A DNA stretch of 64,000 nucleotides from Duganella aquatilis (GCF_009674565.1 NZ_WKJL01000012.1:1-64000), one strand, 5' to 3'; shown: positions 38,232 to 47,134, counted from the first letter of the stretch. Made by a program: numbers and translations. The notes: generated by a model from the sequence alone, not told the origin.

Positions 38232-40829
38232 CTATTTGACGATGTATTTGAACTGGCCCTTGCTGTTGGCGCCGACCTTGATGCGCGTGATGCGCTCTTC
38301 CTGCGCCATCTTCTCCAGCACGGCCTGCGCGATTTCGGGCAGCAGCGTGCCGTTGAGGATGTGGTCCACATTGCGCGCGCCGGAATCGACCTCGGTGCAG
38401 CGCGCCAGCACCGCGTCCAGCAGCGAGGCCTCGTAACTGAACTCCGCGTGGTGCTGCTCGCGGATGCGCTGGGCGATGCGCGCCAGCTTGAGCGCGATGA
38501 TCTCGGTCAGCACCGCATCGGGAATCGGATAGTACGGAACCACCTTCACGCGGCCGATGAAGGCCGGCTTGAAGTGCTTGACCAGTTGTGGACGCAGCAG
38601 GTCTTCCAGTGCTTCCGGCTGCGGCGGCGCCTCCTGGTTCAGGCAAGCCTGCATGATGGTGGCCGAGCCGGCGTTCGCCGTGGCGATGATGATGGTATTG
38701 CGGAAGTCGATCTCGCGGCCTTCCGCATCGTCCATCACGCCTTTGTCGAATACCTGGAAGAATAGTTCGAGGACATCCGGGTGGGCTTTTTCGATTTCAT
38801 CCAGCAGCACCACGCTGTAGGGATTGCGGCGCACGGCTTCGGTCAGCACGCCACCCTGGCCGTAGCCGACGTAGCCGGGCGGCGAGCCTTTCAGGCCGGA
38901 GACGCTGTGGGCTTCCTGGTACTCGCTCATGTTGATGGTGATGAGTTTCCGTTCGCCGCCGTACAGCAAGTCGGCCAGGGCCAGCGCGGTCTCGGTCTTG
39001 CCGACGCCGGACGGACCGACAAACAGGAACACGCCTTTCGGCTTGTTGGAATCATCCAGATTGGCGCGCGCCGTGCGCACGCGCTGCGCAACGGCGGCGA
39101 TGGCATGCGGCTGGCCGAGGATGCGGGCTTGCAGCGCGTCCTGCAGGTTGAGCACCATGCGGATTTCGTCCTTCACCATTTTGCCGAGCGGGATGCCGGT
39201 CCAGCCGGAGACAATGGCTGCCACGGTGGCGCCATCCACGTCCAGCGGCACCATCGGCGTTTCACCTTGCAGGGCGGTGAGTTCTTCCTTCAGCGCGCGG
39301 ACTTCGCTCTCGCCGTTGCCCTCGGCCCGCTGCCGCACGATGGCGGCGACGACGGATTGCTCGCGTTGCCAGCGCGCCGTATGGCGGGCGTATTCCTCCT
39401 TCAGCGCATCGTGATCGGACTGCAGTTGTTCCATGCGCTGGCGCAGCGCCGTGCCGCCCTCTTCGCGCTGCAGCGCGGCGATTTCGGCGGCGATGCGGTC
39501 CATCTGTCTTGCCGAGTCTTCCAGCAAGGCCGGCGTGCCGCTTTGCGCCAGCGCGACACGGGCGCAGGCGGTATCGAGCACGCTCACCGCCTTGTCCGGC
39601 AGCTGACGGCCACTGATGTAGCGGTGCGACAGCCGCACGGCTTCCATCACCGCTTCGTCGCGGATGCGCACGCCGAAGTGACGCTCCATCAACGGCGCCA
39701 TGGCGCGCAGCATGGCGCTGGCGATGTTTTCATCCGGCTCCTCCACCTTCACCACCTGGAAGCGGCGCGCCAGCGCGGCGTCCTTCTCGAAGTATTTTTT
39801 GTATTCGCTCCAGGTGGTGGCGGCGATGGTGCGCAGTTCGCCGCGCGCCAGGGCCGGCTTGAGCAGGTTGGCCGCGTCGTTCTGGCCGGCCGTGCCGCCG
39901 GCGCCGATCATCGTGTGCGCCTCGTCGATGAACAGGATGATGGCGTGCGGGCTTTGCTTCACTTCGTCGATGACGTTCTTCAGGCGATTCTCAAACTCGC
40001 CCTTGACGCTGGCGCCGGCCTGCAACAAGCCCATGTCCAGCGTGCGGATCTCCACGTCTTTCAACGTCGACGGCACGTCGCCTGCGGCCACGCGCAGCGC
40101 CAGCCCTTCCACCACGGCGGTCTTGCCGACACCAGCCTCGCCGGTCAGGATGGGATTGTTCTGGCGGCGGCGCAGCAGGATGTCCACCACCTGTCGCACT
40201 TCGGCTTCGCGGCCGATGACGGGATCGAGCTTGCCGTCACGCGCCTGGCGCGTCAGGCTGGTGGTGTACTGGTCCAGCGACGGCGTGCGCGCGTTGCCTG
40301 CCTGCGCCAGGCTGGCAAGCGGGTCGGCGGCGGATTCCGGGGCTGCGGTCGTTTCTTCCTGCGAGCCATGCGTGTACTTCTCCAGTTTGTGTTTGACTTC
40401 GTCGATTGGAATCTTGGCGAACTGCGGCGAGGCGCGATGCGCCAATTGCTCCAGTTCCGACTCGGTGAGCAGGGCCACCAACAGGTGCGCGCTGCGAATC
40501 TGCGCCGGCGGCGTTGCCAGCGAAGCGATCAGCCACGCATGCTCCAGCAGCAGCGGCAGATGATGCGAGAACACCGGCGTGCGCGTGCTGCCGATCTTGA
40601 ACTGGCTAATTTCCTTGTGCAGGTCCGCTTCCAGCGCCGCCACGTTCACGCCGCAATGGCGCGCAATCAGCGACACATCGCAATGTTCCTGCTCCAGCAG
40701 GGCGAGCAACAGGTGCTCGACTTCCACTTCGTACTGCCCCAGCGCCACGCAGATGCTGGCGGCGCGGGTGGCGGCAAGGCGGGTGGTGTCATTCAGTTTG
40801 CCGATCAGCGTTTTCAAGTTCAGGTTCAT
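38232..40829 (-). CDS. clpV: type VI secretion AAA+ ATPase ClpV (TssH)
   Basis: 865 residues. ClpV unfolds contracted TssB/TssC sheaths for recycling. The N-terminal double Clp repeat (residues 1-150) binds TssC. D1 has Walker A GEAGVGKT and B ILFIDEAHTMIG. A coiled-coil middle domain lies at about 410-520. D2 has GPSGVGKTETALALADLLYG and VVLLDEIEKAHPDVLELF. The ATG overlaps the tssE stop by four bases. The gene is full length, although its sheath partner TssB seems lost at this locus. Confidence 0.96.
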   Translation of the reverse strand: MNLNLKTLIGKLNDTTRLAATRAASICVALGQYEVEVEHLLLALLEQEHCDVSLIARHCGVNVAALEADLHKEISQFKIGSTRTPVFSHHLPLLLEHAWLIASLATPPAQIRSAHLLVALLTESELEQLAHRASPQFAKIPIDEVKHKLEKYTHGSQEETTAAPESAADPLASLAQAGNARTPSLDQYTTSLTRQARDGKLDPVIGREAEVRQVVDILLRRRQNNPILTGEAGVGKTAVVEGLALRVAAGDVPSTLKDVEIRTLDMGLLQAGASVKGEFENRLKNVIDEVKQSPHAIILFIDEAHTMIGAGGTAGQNDAANLLKPALARGELRTIAATTWSEYKKYFEKDAALARRFQVVKVEEPDENIASAMLRAMAPLMERHFGVRIRDEAVMEAVRLSHRYISGRQLPDKAVSVLDTACARVALAQSGTPALLEDSARQMDRIAAEIAALQREEGGTALRQRMEQLQSDHDALKEEYARHTARWQREQSVVAAIVRQRAEGNGESEVRALKEELTALQGETPMVPLDVDGATVAAIVSGWTGIPLGKMVKDEIRMVLNLQDALQARILGQPHAIAAVAQRVRTARANLDDSNKPKGVFLFVGPSGVGKTETALALADLLYGGERKLITINMSEYQEAHSVSGLKGSPPGYVGYGQGGVLTEAVRRNPYSVVLLDEIEKAHPDVLELFFQVFDKGVMDDAEGREIDFRNTIIIATANAGSATIMQACLNQEAPPQPEALEDLLRPQLVKHFKPAFIGRVKVVPYYPIPDAVLTEIIALKLARIAQRIREQHHAEFSYEASLLDAVLARCTEVDSGARNVDHILNGTLLPEIAQAVLEKMAQEERITRIKVGANSKGQFKYIVK

Positions 40830-41287
40830 GTCCGGCCTCCGCGTGCGCTACGGTTGATGGAATAATGCAGCGATGACGGTTGCAGCACCGCGTCAAAGCT
40901 GACGGCTTCGGTGTAAGGCAGCCCGGCCAGCGTGCCGAAGATGGCGAAGCTGACGCGGTTGATGGAGCCGGCCTCGCGCTCCATGCGCGCCTGTACGTTG
41001 CGCAGGCGCGGTTCGTGACGTTCGATGGTCGATTTCAGCGCCGCGCAGACGCGGGCGCGATCTTCGCTGCTGCTCAGGCACATGCCGGCGAAGTCGATCA
41101 GGCCGTAGTTGGCGATGGAGCGCGTGCATTCGGGGTAGGCGTGCATCAGTTCTTCCGGCACCGCGCAGCGGGTGTTGAGCAGGTCTTCCAGGTCGCGCGC
41201 CACGCTGTCCTTGTACTGCTCCAATGTCATGGGCCGGTCATGCTCGCCGAACAGGCGGTCCAGCAGCCCGGGAGTAAAGCCGTTCAT
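40826..41287 (-). CDS. tssE: type VI secretion baseplate protein TssE (gp25-like)
   Basis: 153 residues from the ATG at 41287 (MNGFTPGLLDRLF). The gp25-like lysozyme-fold baseplate wedge protein has the conserved VARDLEDLLNTRC and IANYGLIDFAGM motifs, the latter containing the YGLxD sequence of the family. Its stop overlaps clpV by four bases. In many T6SS loci tssF and tssG lie between these two genes, and they are absent here. Confidence 0.92.
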   Translation of the reverse strand: MNGFTPGLLDRLFGEHDRPMTLEQYKDSVARDLEDLLNTRCAVPEELMHAYPECTRSIANYGLIDFAGMCLSSSEDRARVCAALKSTIERHEPRLRNVQARMEREAGSINRVSFAIFGTLAGLPYTEAVSFDAVLQPSSLHYSINRSARGGRT

Positions 41288-41387
41288 TGCATGCTTTCGA
41301 AAAGAAGCCAGGCCGGGGCGGCCTGGCCGAAAAGCGCACCGCGATGATTCGCCGAGATATGCCCGTCGCGGGCGCGGGGGGGAGCGA

Positions 41388-41879
41388 TCACACAATGCGG
41401 TTGGCGGAGAGATCCCAGCCGCCGGAGGTGTTGCCACCGGCGCCGCCGCTGATTTTCTGTTGCGTGTACTTCCACTTGATCTTCGAGAATTTGAGCGCCA
41501 CGTCCTCGGTCAGAATGTCACCCTCTTCCACCGCCGGCGCCACGGCGCCGATCAGCACATTCTCGATTTCGATCTCGTAGTACTTGACGCGTTCGCCCTG
41601 GGCGTCTGCGCGCATAAACTCGAACTTGGCCTTGGGGATGGTGCGGCCGGCCGCGCAGGTTTGCAGCAGGATCGGCGAGGACAAATCGGCCAGCTTGGAG
41701 ATGACGATGTCGCGATGCTCGCAGCGTTCCGCCGTGTGGCCGCCGCCGGTGGAGGCGGTGGCGGACTTGGGCTGCTCCACGCCGAAACTGACCGATTTGC
41801 ACTCGATCCAGTCCTTGTGGCGGTCATCGTTGGACTAGCCCTTGATGCCATCAATGTACAGATAAACGTCGATTGCCAT
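41388..41879 (-). pseudogene. hcp: hcp (T6SS inner-tube protein) interrupted by an amber codon at position 15
   Basis: The ATG at 41879 opens MAIDVYLYIDGIKG, then a TAG (41835-41837), then the same frame continues SNDDRHKDWIECKSVSFGV and VEQPKSATASTGGGHTAE to the normal end GGWDLSANRIV. Relatives have Glu in GIKGES, so one G-to-T change (GAG to TAG) explains the stop. Apart from it the 163-codon frame is intact. Hcp hexamers form the ejected tube, so loss would block secretion unless another hcp exists. A GTG at 41780 could restart translation but would omit the first beta strands. Confidence 0.9.
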
Positions 41880-41907
41880 TGCATGCTCCTCTAGGTTGTT
41901 GGGGGGG

Positions 41908-43395
41908 TTAGTAGTTGGTCGACTGCGGCAGCTCCGCGACCAGACGGAGTGAAACGGACAATTCATCGAGCTGGAAGTGCGGGCGCAGGAACGACACGGC
42001 GCGGTACACGCCGGGCCGACCCGCCACTTCATGCACCTGCACCGACGCTTCGCGCAGCGGGAACTGCGCCTTCTGTTCCTGGCTGGCGTTATCGTCCAGC
42101 AGAACGTATTTCATCAGCCAGCGGTTGAGGAAATCTTCGACGTTGGACGCGGCGGCAAAGCTGCCCACTTTGTCGCGCATCATGGCCTTCATGTAATGGG
42201 CGATGCGCGAGACGGCAAAGATGTATTGCAGTTGCGACGACAGCACCGCGTTGGCGTTGGCCGCCTCGCTGTTGTACTTCTTCGCCTTCTGCGCCGACTG
42301 CGCGCCGAAGAAGGCGGCATAGGCGGTGTTCTTGCAGTGGACCAGCGAGATGAATCCCAGGTCGCTCAGTTCCTTCTCGCGACGGTCGGTGATGGCAACT
42401 TCGGTCGGACACTTGAGCGCGACTTCGCCTTCGCCGGTCTTGAAGGTATGGGTCGGCAGGTCGTCCACCAGGCCACCGCCCTCCACGCCGCGTATCGCCG
42501 CGCACCAACCGTAATCGCCGAAGGCCTTGGTCAGCTTGGCGCCGAAGGCATAGGCGGCGTTACACCACAGGTATTTCTGATGGTCGGTGCCGTCCACTTC
42601 CTCGACAAAGTTGAAGCCTTCGACCGTGGTGCCGTCGACCGGATTGAATGGCAGGCGACCGAGGAAGCGCGGCAGCGTCAGGCCGACGTAGCGCGAATCC
42701 TCTGACTCGCGGAAGGCCTTCCACTTGGCGTATTCCACCGTGTCGAACACTTTCGACAGGTCGCGCGGCTTGGCCAGGTCGCCATAGGTTTCCAGGCCAA
42801 ACAGCTCGGGTGCGGCGGAAGCGATGAACGGCGCATGCGAAGCCGCCGCCACGTGCGACATCTGCTCGATGAAATACATGTCTTCCGGCTGGCGCGAGAT
42901 TTCAAAGTCGCCCAGCAACGCGGCATATGGCGCGCCGCCGAAGGTGCCGAATTCTTCTTCATAGATTTTCTTGAACATCGTGCTCTGGTCGAATTCCAGC
43001 GCCGACTGGAAGTCCTTCACCAGCTCGCGCTTGGTGGCGTTGAGCATGCGAATCTTCAGTCCCTGGCCGGTGGCGGAGTTCTTCACCAGGTAGTGCAAAC
43101 CGGTCCAGCTTTGCTCCAGCTTCTGGAACGCCGGCGCATGCATGATGGCGCTCAGCTGGGTGGAAATCAGCCGGTCCAGTTCCGCCACGCGCGCGTCCAG
43201 CGTCGCGGACAGGTTGTTGGAGACGACCACCGTCCCTTCCAGCACTTGATTAACCAACTCGGAGATGATGTCCTTCGCGCGCTCATGCTCCACGCTGGAC
43301 TTGGCCACCTTGCTTTGTTCGACAATCTGGTCCAGCAGATTGTCGCCATCCAGTGCCGGCGCAGCTTCCTGCGCATGATTGAATTGTGCGGACAT
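41908..43395 (-). CDS. tssC: type VI secretion sheath large subunit TssC
   Basis: 495 residues from the ATG at 43395 (MSAQFNHAQEAAPAL). TssC (VipB) pairs with TssB to form the contractile sheath. Landmarks: TQLSAIMHAPAFQKLEQSW near residue 80, GLHYLVKNS, IYEEEFGTFGGAPYAALLGD, FLGRLPFNPVDGTTVEGFNF and the C-terminal VSLRLVAELPQSTNY. A ribosome site GGGG precedes the start, inside the last codons of the tssB remnant. It is full length and lies directly upstream of the broken hcp. Confidence 0.96.
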   Translation of the reverse strand: MSAQFNHAQEAAPALDGDNLLDQIVEQSKVAKSSVEHERAKDIISELVNQVLEGTVVVSNNLSATLDARVAELDRLISTQLSAIMHAPAFQKLEQSWTGLHYLVKNSATGQGLKIRMLNATKRELVKDFQSALEFDQSTMFKKIYEEEFGTFGGAPYAALLGDFEISRQPEDMYFIEQMSHVAAASHAPFIASAAPELFGLETYGDLAKPRDLSKVFDTVEYAKWKAFRESEDSRYVGLTLPRFLGRLPFNPVDGTTVEGFNFVEEVDGTDHQKYLWCNAAYAFGAKLTKAFGDYGWCAAIRGVEGGGLVDDLPTHTFKTGEGEVALKCPTEVAITDRREKELSDLGFISLVHCKNTAYAAFFGAQSAQKAKKYNSEAANANAVLSSQLQYIFAVSRIAHYMKAMMRDKVGSFAAASNVEDFLNRWLMKYVLLDDNASQEQKAQFPLREASVQVHEVAGRPGVYRAVSFLRPHFQLDELSVSLRLVAELPQSTNY

Positions 43396-43397
43396 GG

Positions 43398-43460
43398 TCA
43401 GTTCCCCTTGGAGGTTTTGAGGCTGGCCAGCTTGTCGGTGTTGTTCAGTACATCGCTCAC
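43398..43460 (-). pseudogene. tssB: C-terminal remnant of tssB (about 20 codons)
   Basis: Just before tssC, where tssB normally ends, a frame reads VSDVLNNTDKLASLKTSKGN then TGA. Its composition and the (I/V)xxxLxNxxxLxxL pattern fit the C-terminal helix of TssB. Upstream the sequence turns abruptly into tssM. The identification rests on position and pattern, since 20 residues are too few to be sure. Confidence 0.6.
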
Positions 43461-43822
43461 CAGGGCAGCTCATACAAGGCGCGCGTGCCGGAGACGATGC
43501 CCAGCTTGGATCCCTTGATGGTGTCGATCGCCTTCAGCATGCTCTCGCGGATGGCCTTGACCTCTGCGGCGGAAGGATCGGCGGACGGCTCCTGGCGGCC
43601 GATCGCCTCGCCCAGCTGGTCGGACTCGCGCTTGGCACGCCAGCGGCGCCACCACCACGCGGCGCCTGCCAGCGCCAGCATCACGGCGGTTGCCGCCAGC
43701 GCCCAGATCAGCGCCAGTTCCAGCACTTGCGCGCCGAGGTAGAACAGCGCCGCCACCGCCGTCAGGCCAATGATGGTGAGGTTGCGGCTATCGGTCAGGA
43801 AGCTCCAGATTCTGCGCATCAT
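43457..43822 (-). pseudogene. tssM: N-terminal remnant of tssM (IcmF), truncated at codon 121
   Basis: TssM is normally an inner-membrane ring protein of about 1,100-1,300 residues. Here 121 remain: two transmembrane helices (LTIIGLTAVAALFYLGAQVL and LIWALAATAVMLALAGAAWW, about residues 14-56), then AIRESMLKAIDTIKGSKLG and GTRALYELPW, where the frame stops. In intact proteins the next residues form the ATP-binding loop (YxxIGxPGxGKT). The stop TGA comes from fused DNA that looks like the end of tssB, so most of tssM and everything between has been deleted. Confidence 0.85.
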
Positions 43823-43921
43823 AACGAGTGTCCGGCGAAGACGGCGACGCCCAGGCGACAGGCGGACCGATCAATGGTGCCACCAACAAAGCGGGCATTT
43901 CTTGCGCCAGAACAATGGCGC

Positions 43922-44761
43922 TTACTTCTTCACCGTGCCGGGTGTGCGCAGTTCGGTGTGGCCGAAATCCATCATGGTCCAGCGGCCGCCCCAGGTCAGA
44001 CCGGCGGCCTCGGCGGCGGCGCCGTAGAGCTGGTAGTCACGCATCGCCCACGGATCTTTTTCGGAAATGACCAGCTTGCCGTCGCGCAGGAAGGCGCAGT
44101 CGGCGGCCAGGCCGAACTGGTGGTAGCTCTGGAAGGCCTTGGCGTTGGTCACGCTGGGACCGACGGCGGCCAGCGCATTCTGCCGTTCCGGGCTACGGTA
44201 GCCTTCCAGAATCGCCATGTCGTAACCGTGCCGCTCTTTCATGATGCGGAACACCAGCAGCAGCCGCTGCGCGAACGCCGGATCGAGCAGTTGCCAGTTG
44301 CGGTTGGCGCTGTCGAGCATGGGACGCACCAGCGTCACCTCGGCCGTAGTGAACACCAGCGGCGGTGGCGGCTCGGGCGCGGTCAGCTGTTCGCCTTGCA
44401 GCAGGCCGGCGATCTGGTCGTTGATGGCGTGCGTGTCGCTGTCATAGCCGGACAGCATGCTCCGGCCGCTGAGCATCAGCGCCAGCAACGGCGGCACGGT
44501 CAGCAGCACCGAGGCGGCCAACAGCAGCTGCCACTTCATTCTGGTGAGTTGCGCCGTGCGGCGGAGTGCGGCGCCAGTCCCGCGTCCCCATGCAGCAGCC
44601 TGCTGCGCGCCCTGCCGCACGCCGCCGCGCAAATGCTGGCCGATGCGGCGGCCGACGGCGTCGATCGACTGCACCACCACCTCGCGTCCGGCGGGAAATA
44701 GCAACAGCCAGGCGCAAAAACACGTCACCACGAAGAACAACAGCATGGAAAAGAGAAACAT
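43922..44761 (-). CDS. membrane-anchored M15 peptidoglycan endopeptidase (TagX-like)
   Basis: 279 residues from the ATG at 44761, chosen because GGAG precedes it by seven bases; an ATG at 44773 lacks a ribosome site. Two N-terminal transmembrane helices (about 1-22, FSMLLFFVVTCFCAWLLLF; and about 75-95, LLLAASVLLTVPPLLALML) leave a C-terminal M15 domain with zinc motifs YHQFGLAADCAF and MMDFGHTEL. T6SS-linked TagX enzymes of this kind open peptidoglycan for the apparatus. It lies 100 bases upstream of the tssM remnant in the same direction, supporting that assignment. Confidence 0.82.
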   Translation of the reverse strand: MFLFSMLLFFVVTCFCAWLLLFPAGREVVVQSIDAVGRRIGQHLRGGVRQGAQQAAAWGRGTGAALRRTAQLTRMKWQLLLAASVLLTVPPLLALMLSGRSMLSGYDSDTHAINDQIAGLLQGEQLTAPEPPPPLVFTTAEVTLVRPMLDSANRNWQLLDPAFAQRLLLVFRIMKERHGYDMAILEGYRSPERQNALAAVGPSVTNAKAFQSYHQFGLAADCAFLRDGKLVISEKDPWAMRDYQLYGAAAEAAGLTWGGRWTMMDFGHTELRTPGTVKK

Positions 44762-44863
44762 GGTGCGCTCCATCAAAACGGGCCGATGCCACAGACCGGA
44801 CACTGCATCGTAGGCCGTTCGCCGCACAGCGATGTCGGCCAGATCAAATGCGAGGGGGATATT

Positions 44864-45643
44864 GTGGAAACATCGAAACTGAAACCCGACCTGCTGGCCG
44901 CTTGTTCCAGCACGCGCCGTCCGGCGCAGGACAAGCGCATCCTGGCGCAGCTGGAACATGGCGTCAAAGCACCGGCACGCCCGGCAAGCACAACGGGCTG
45001 GAGCATTGATGGATGGACGATAGGATTGTTTGCGCTGCTGCTTTTGATGTGCAGCGTGGCCTGGTTGATGCACGACAAGCGGATTACGCCGGAGACCTTC
45101 CGCAGCACCGCAAGCCCCGCCGTCGAGCACAGCACCGCAACACCGGCCAGCCCGGCCTCCGCGCCGGACGGGGCGCCAGCCGCTGAAGAAGCCGCCGCCA
45201 TCATCAATATGGCAACTGCGGCCCCGGAAAGTCCGTCAGCGGCCGCAGACCTGGTCGGCGCAACGGCTCAGACGCCGACCGCCGCCACCGCCGCAGTCGC
45301 CAATACAGCCGCCAGCCAGTCGGTGCGCGTGGCGGTCGCGCAGCACAGGCCTGCAGCGCCAGCGCGGCCAGTCCCATCGTCAGCAAGCGCAACGGCACAG
45401 GCCCAGCCGGCCGGCGACACCGACGTCACCCTGCTCACCGCGCTGGTCGCCCACGCAAACAAGCCAAGCACCGTCGCGCCCGAACGCAGCCGCGACGTCA
45501 TCGAACGCCAGGAAGGCGATACCACTACCCAACTGCTGGCGCGCTGCAAGCAGTTGGGCCTGATCGAAGGCATGCTGTGCCGCTCACGCATCTGCTCCGG
45601 CCGCTGGGAAAGCGACGCCGCCTGCCGCGCGCCCAGCCACTAA
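44864..45643 (+). CDS. hypothetical single-pass membrane protein
   Basis: 259 residues from the GTG at 44864, which has a strong GAGGGGG ribosome site; longer in-frame starts lack one. One transmembrane helix (IGLFALLLLMCSVAWLM, about residues 51-67) is followed by a long Ala/Thr/Pro-rich, probably disordered segment. A compact C-terminal region with four cysteines reads LLARCKQLGLIEGMLCRSRI then CSGRWESDAACR. Divergent from the M15 gene. I recognise no family. Nearness to the T6SS locus may be coincidental. Confidence 0.6.
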   Translation: METSKLKPDLLAACSSTRRPAQDKRILAQLEHGVKAPARPASTTGWSIDGWTIGLFALLLLMCSVAWLMHDKRITPETFRSTASPAVEHSTATPASPASAPDGAPAAEEAAAIINMATAAPESPSAAADLVGATAQTPTAATAAVANTAASQSVRVAVAQHRPAAPARPVPSSASATAQAQPAGDTDVTLLTALVAHANKPSTVAPERSRDVIERQEGDTTTQLLARCKQLGLIEGMLCRSRICSGRWESDAACRAPSH

Positions 45644-46348
45644 TCAACCGCGCTTTGGAATCTCCAGGCCCTTGGCCACAGCCGGGCGCGCCACGAAGGC
45701 GTCCAGCACGCGCTGCACATTGGTGAACTTGCTGAATTCGACCAGATCGCCGGCGCCGTAGAAGCCGACCAGGTTGCGTATCCAGGGGAAGATGGCGATA
45801 TCGGCGATGGTATAGATATCGCCCATCAGCCACTGGCGGCCTTCCAGACGCTGTTCCAGCACGCCCAGCAGGCGCTTGGATTCATTGATGTAGCGGTCGC
45901 GCGGGCGCTTGTCCTCGTACTCCTTGCCGGCGAACTTGTGGAAGAAGCCCACCTGGCCGAACATCGGGCCCACGCCGCCCATCTGGAACATCAGCCACTG
46001 GATGGTTTCATAGCGGCCGGCCGCATCTTGCGGAATCAGCTGCCCGGTCTTGTCGGCGATGTACAGCAGAATCGCGCCGGATTCAAACAGCGCCAACGGC
46101 TTACCATCCGGGCCGTTCGGATCGAGGATGGCCGGAATCTTGTTGTTTGGATTCAGCGACAGGAATTCCGGCGACATCTGATCGTTGGTCTCAAAGCTGA
46201 CCAGATGCGGCTCATACGCCAGGCCGGTTTCCTCCAGCGCGATCGACACCTTCACGCCGTTCGGCGTCGGCAGCGAGTACAGCTGAATGCGCTCAGGATG
46301 CTGGGCCGGCCATTTGCCGGTGATGGGGAATGCGGACAGATTTGCCAT
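45644..46348 (-). CDS. glutathione S-transferase family protein (YghU/Nu-class-like)
   Basis: 234 residues. An N-terminal thioredoxin fold (from IQLYSLPTPNGVKVSIAL, about residues 21-38) has the Thr-Pro-Asn active-site pattern of Nu-class enzymes, which bind two glutathiones and act as disulfide-bond reductases. The C-terminal helical domain includes MFQMGGVGPMFGQVGFFHKF, typical of YghU/YfcG. It is the closest match to YfcG/YghU in E. coli. The gene ends one base after the membrane-protein gene on the other strand. A palindrome lies in its promoter region. Confidence 0.9.
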   Translation of the reverse strand: MANLSAFPITGKWPAQHPERIQLYSLPTPNGVKVSIALEETGLAYEPHLVSFETNDQMSPEFLSLNPNNKIPAILDPNGPDGKPLALFESGAILLYIADKTGQLIPQDAAGRYETIQWLMFQMGGVGPMFGQVGFFHKFAGKEYEDKRPRDRYINESKRLLGVLEQRLEGRQWLMGDIYTIADIAIFPWIRNLVGFYGAGDLVEFSKFTNVQRVLDAFVARPAVAKGLEIPKRG

Positions 46349-46366
46349 GGATACATGCTCTCAAAA

Positions 46367-46384
46367 TAATTGGTCGGCCAATTA
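46367..46384. promoter_or_regulatory. palindrome upstream of the GST gene
   Basis: TAATTGG-TCGG-CCAATTA, perfect 7-base arms, 19 bases before the GST start codon. Its size and symmetry suit a dimeric repressor such as a TetR- or MarR-type protein, but no regulator gene is adjacent. Confidence 0.45.
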
Positions 46385-46535
46385 TCCACGAAGCGCGCCA
46401 AACCTGCTGACGCCACCAACAATCGCGATGAATGCCCCGATCAGGTAGTCGGCGGCCCTTACCTTTAGGTACGTACTTATCAGCCCGCCATCCCTTGCTT
46501 TACACTACAAATTCCATTATTCAACAGAGGTGTAT

Positions 46536-47090
46536 ATGAGCAAGATTATTGTTGTCTATCATTCGGGCTACGGCCACACCAAGCGCGTTGCGGAATACGT
46601 GGGCGAAGGCGCCGGCGGTGAATTGCTGGCCATCGATGCGGAAGGCAATCTGCCGGAAGGCGGCTGGGACAAACTGGCGGCGGCGGACGCCATCATCTTC
46701 GGCACGCCAACCTATATGGGCAGCCCGAGCTGGCAGTTCAAGAAGTTTGCCGATGCCAGTTCCAAGCCTTGGTTCGCGCGCGCCTGGCAAGACAAGGTCT
46801 TCGGCGGCTTTAGCAACAGCGCCAGCCTGAACGGCGACAAGCAGGTCTCGCTGATCGCCCTGCAAACCCTGGCCTCGCAACACGGCGGCATCTGGGTCAG
46901 CCTCGGCCTGCCGCCGGCGAACACCAAGGCAGCCCAGCGCACCGACGTGAACAACCTGGGCGGCTCGGTTGGCCTGCTGGTGCAATCGCCATCGGACGCC
47001 AGCGTCGACGAAATCCCGCAAGGCGACCTGGACACCGCCAAAGCCTACGGCAAGCGCGTCGCCGACATCGCCGCCCGCCTGGCGAAGTAA
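46536..47090 (+). CDS. flavodoxin-fold NAD(P)H oxidoreductase (WrbA-like)
   Basis: 184 residues from the ATG at 46536, six bases after an AGAGG ribosome site. A flavodoxin phosphate-binding loop YHSGYGHTKRVAEY lies near residues 8-21, and FMN contacts are FGTPTYMGSPSWQFK and FSNSASLNGDKQVS. The family reduces quinones with NAD(P)H in the cytoplasm, often under oxidative or electrophile stress. A short palindrome, TAGGTACGTACTTA (46466-46479), lies about 57 bases upstream and may be an operator. A strong terminator follows the gene. Confidence 0.88.
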   Translation: MSKIIVVYHSGYGHTKRVAEYVGEGAGGELLAIDAEGNLPEGGWDKLAAADAIIFGTPTYMGSPSWQFKKFADASSKPWFARAWQDKVFGGFSNSASLNGDKQVSLIALQTLASQHGGIWVSLGLPPANTKAAQRTDVNNLGGSVGLLVQSPSDASVDEIPQGDLDTAKAYGKRVADIAARLAK

Positions 47091-47103
47091 TCGGCTGCAA
47101 CGT

Positions 47104-47134
47104 AAAAAGGCCCGTGAATGCTCACGGGCCTTTT
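47104..47134 (+). terminator. Rho-independent terminator after the flavodoxin-like gene
   Basis: AAAAAGGCCCGTGA, a three- to four-base loop, then TCACGGGCCTTTT. A strong 9-10 bp stem with flanking A and T runs, 14 bases after the stop codon. Confidence 0.88.

Noticed and set aside
41835-41837. Programmed read-through or unusual amino acid at the hcp TAG
   Set aside because: Relatives have a plain Glu codon here, and no suppressor or recoding signal is visible, so mutation is the simplest reading.
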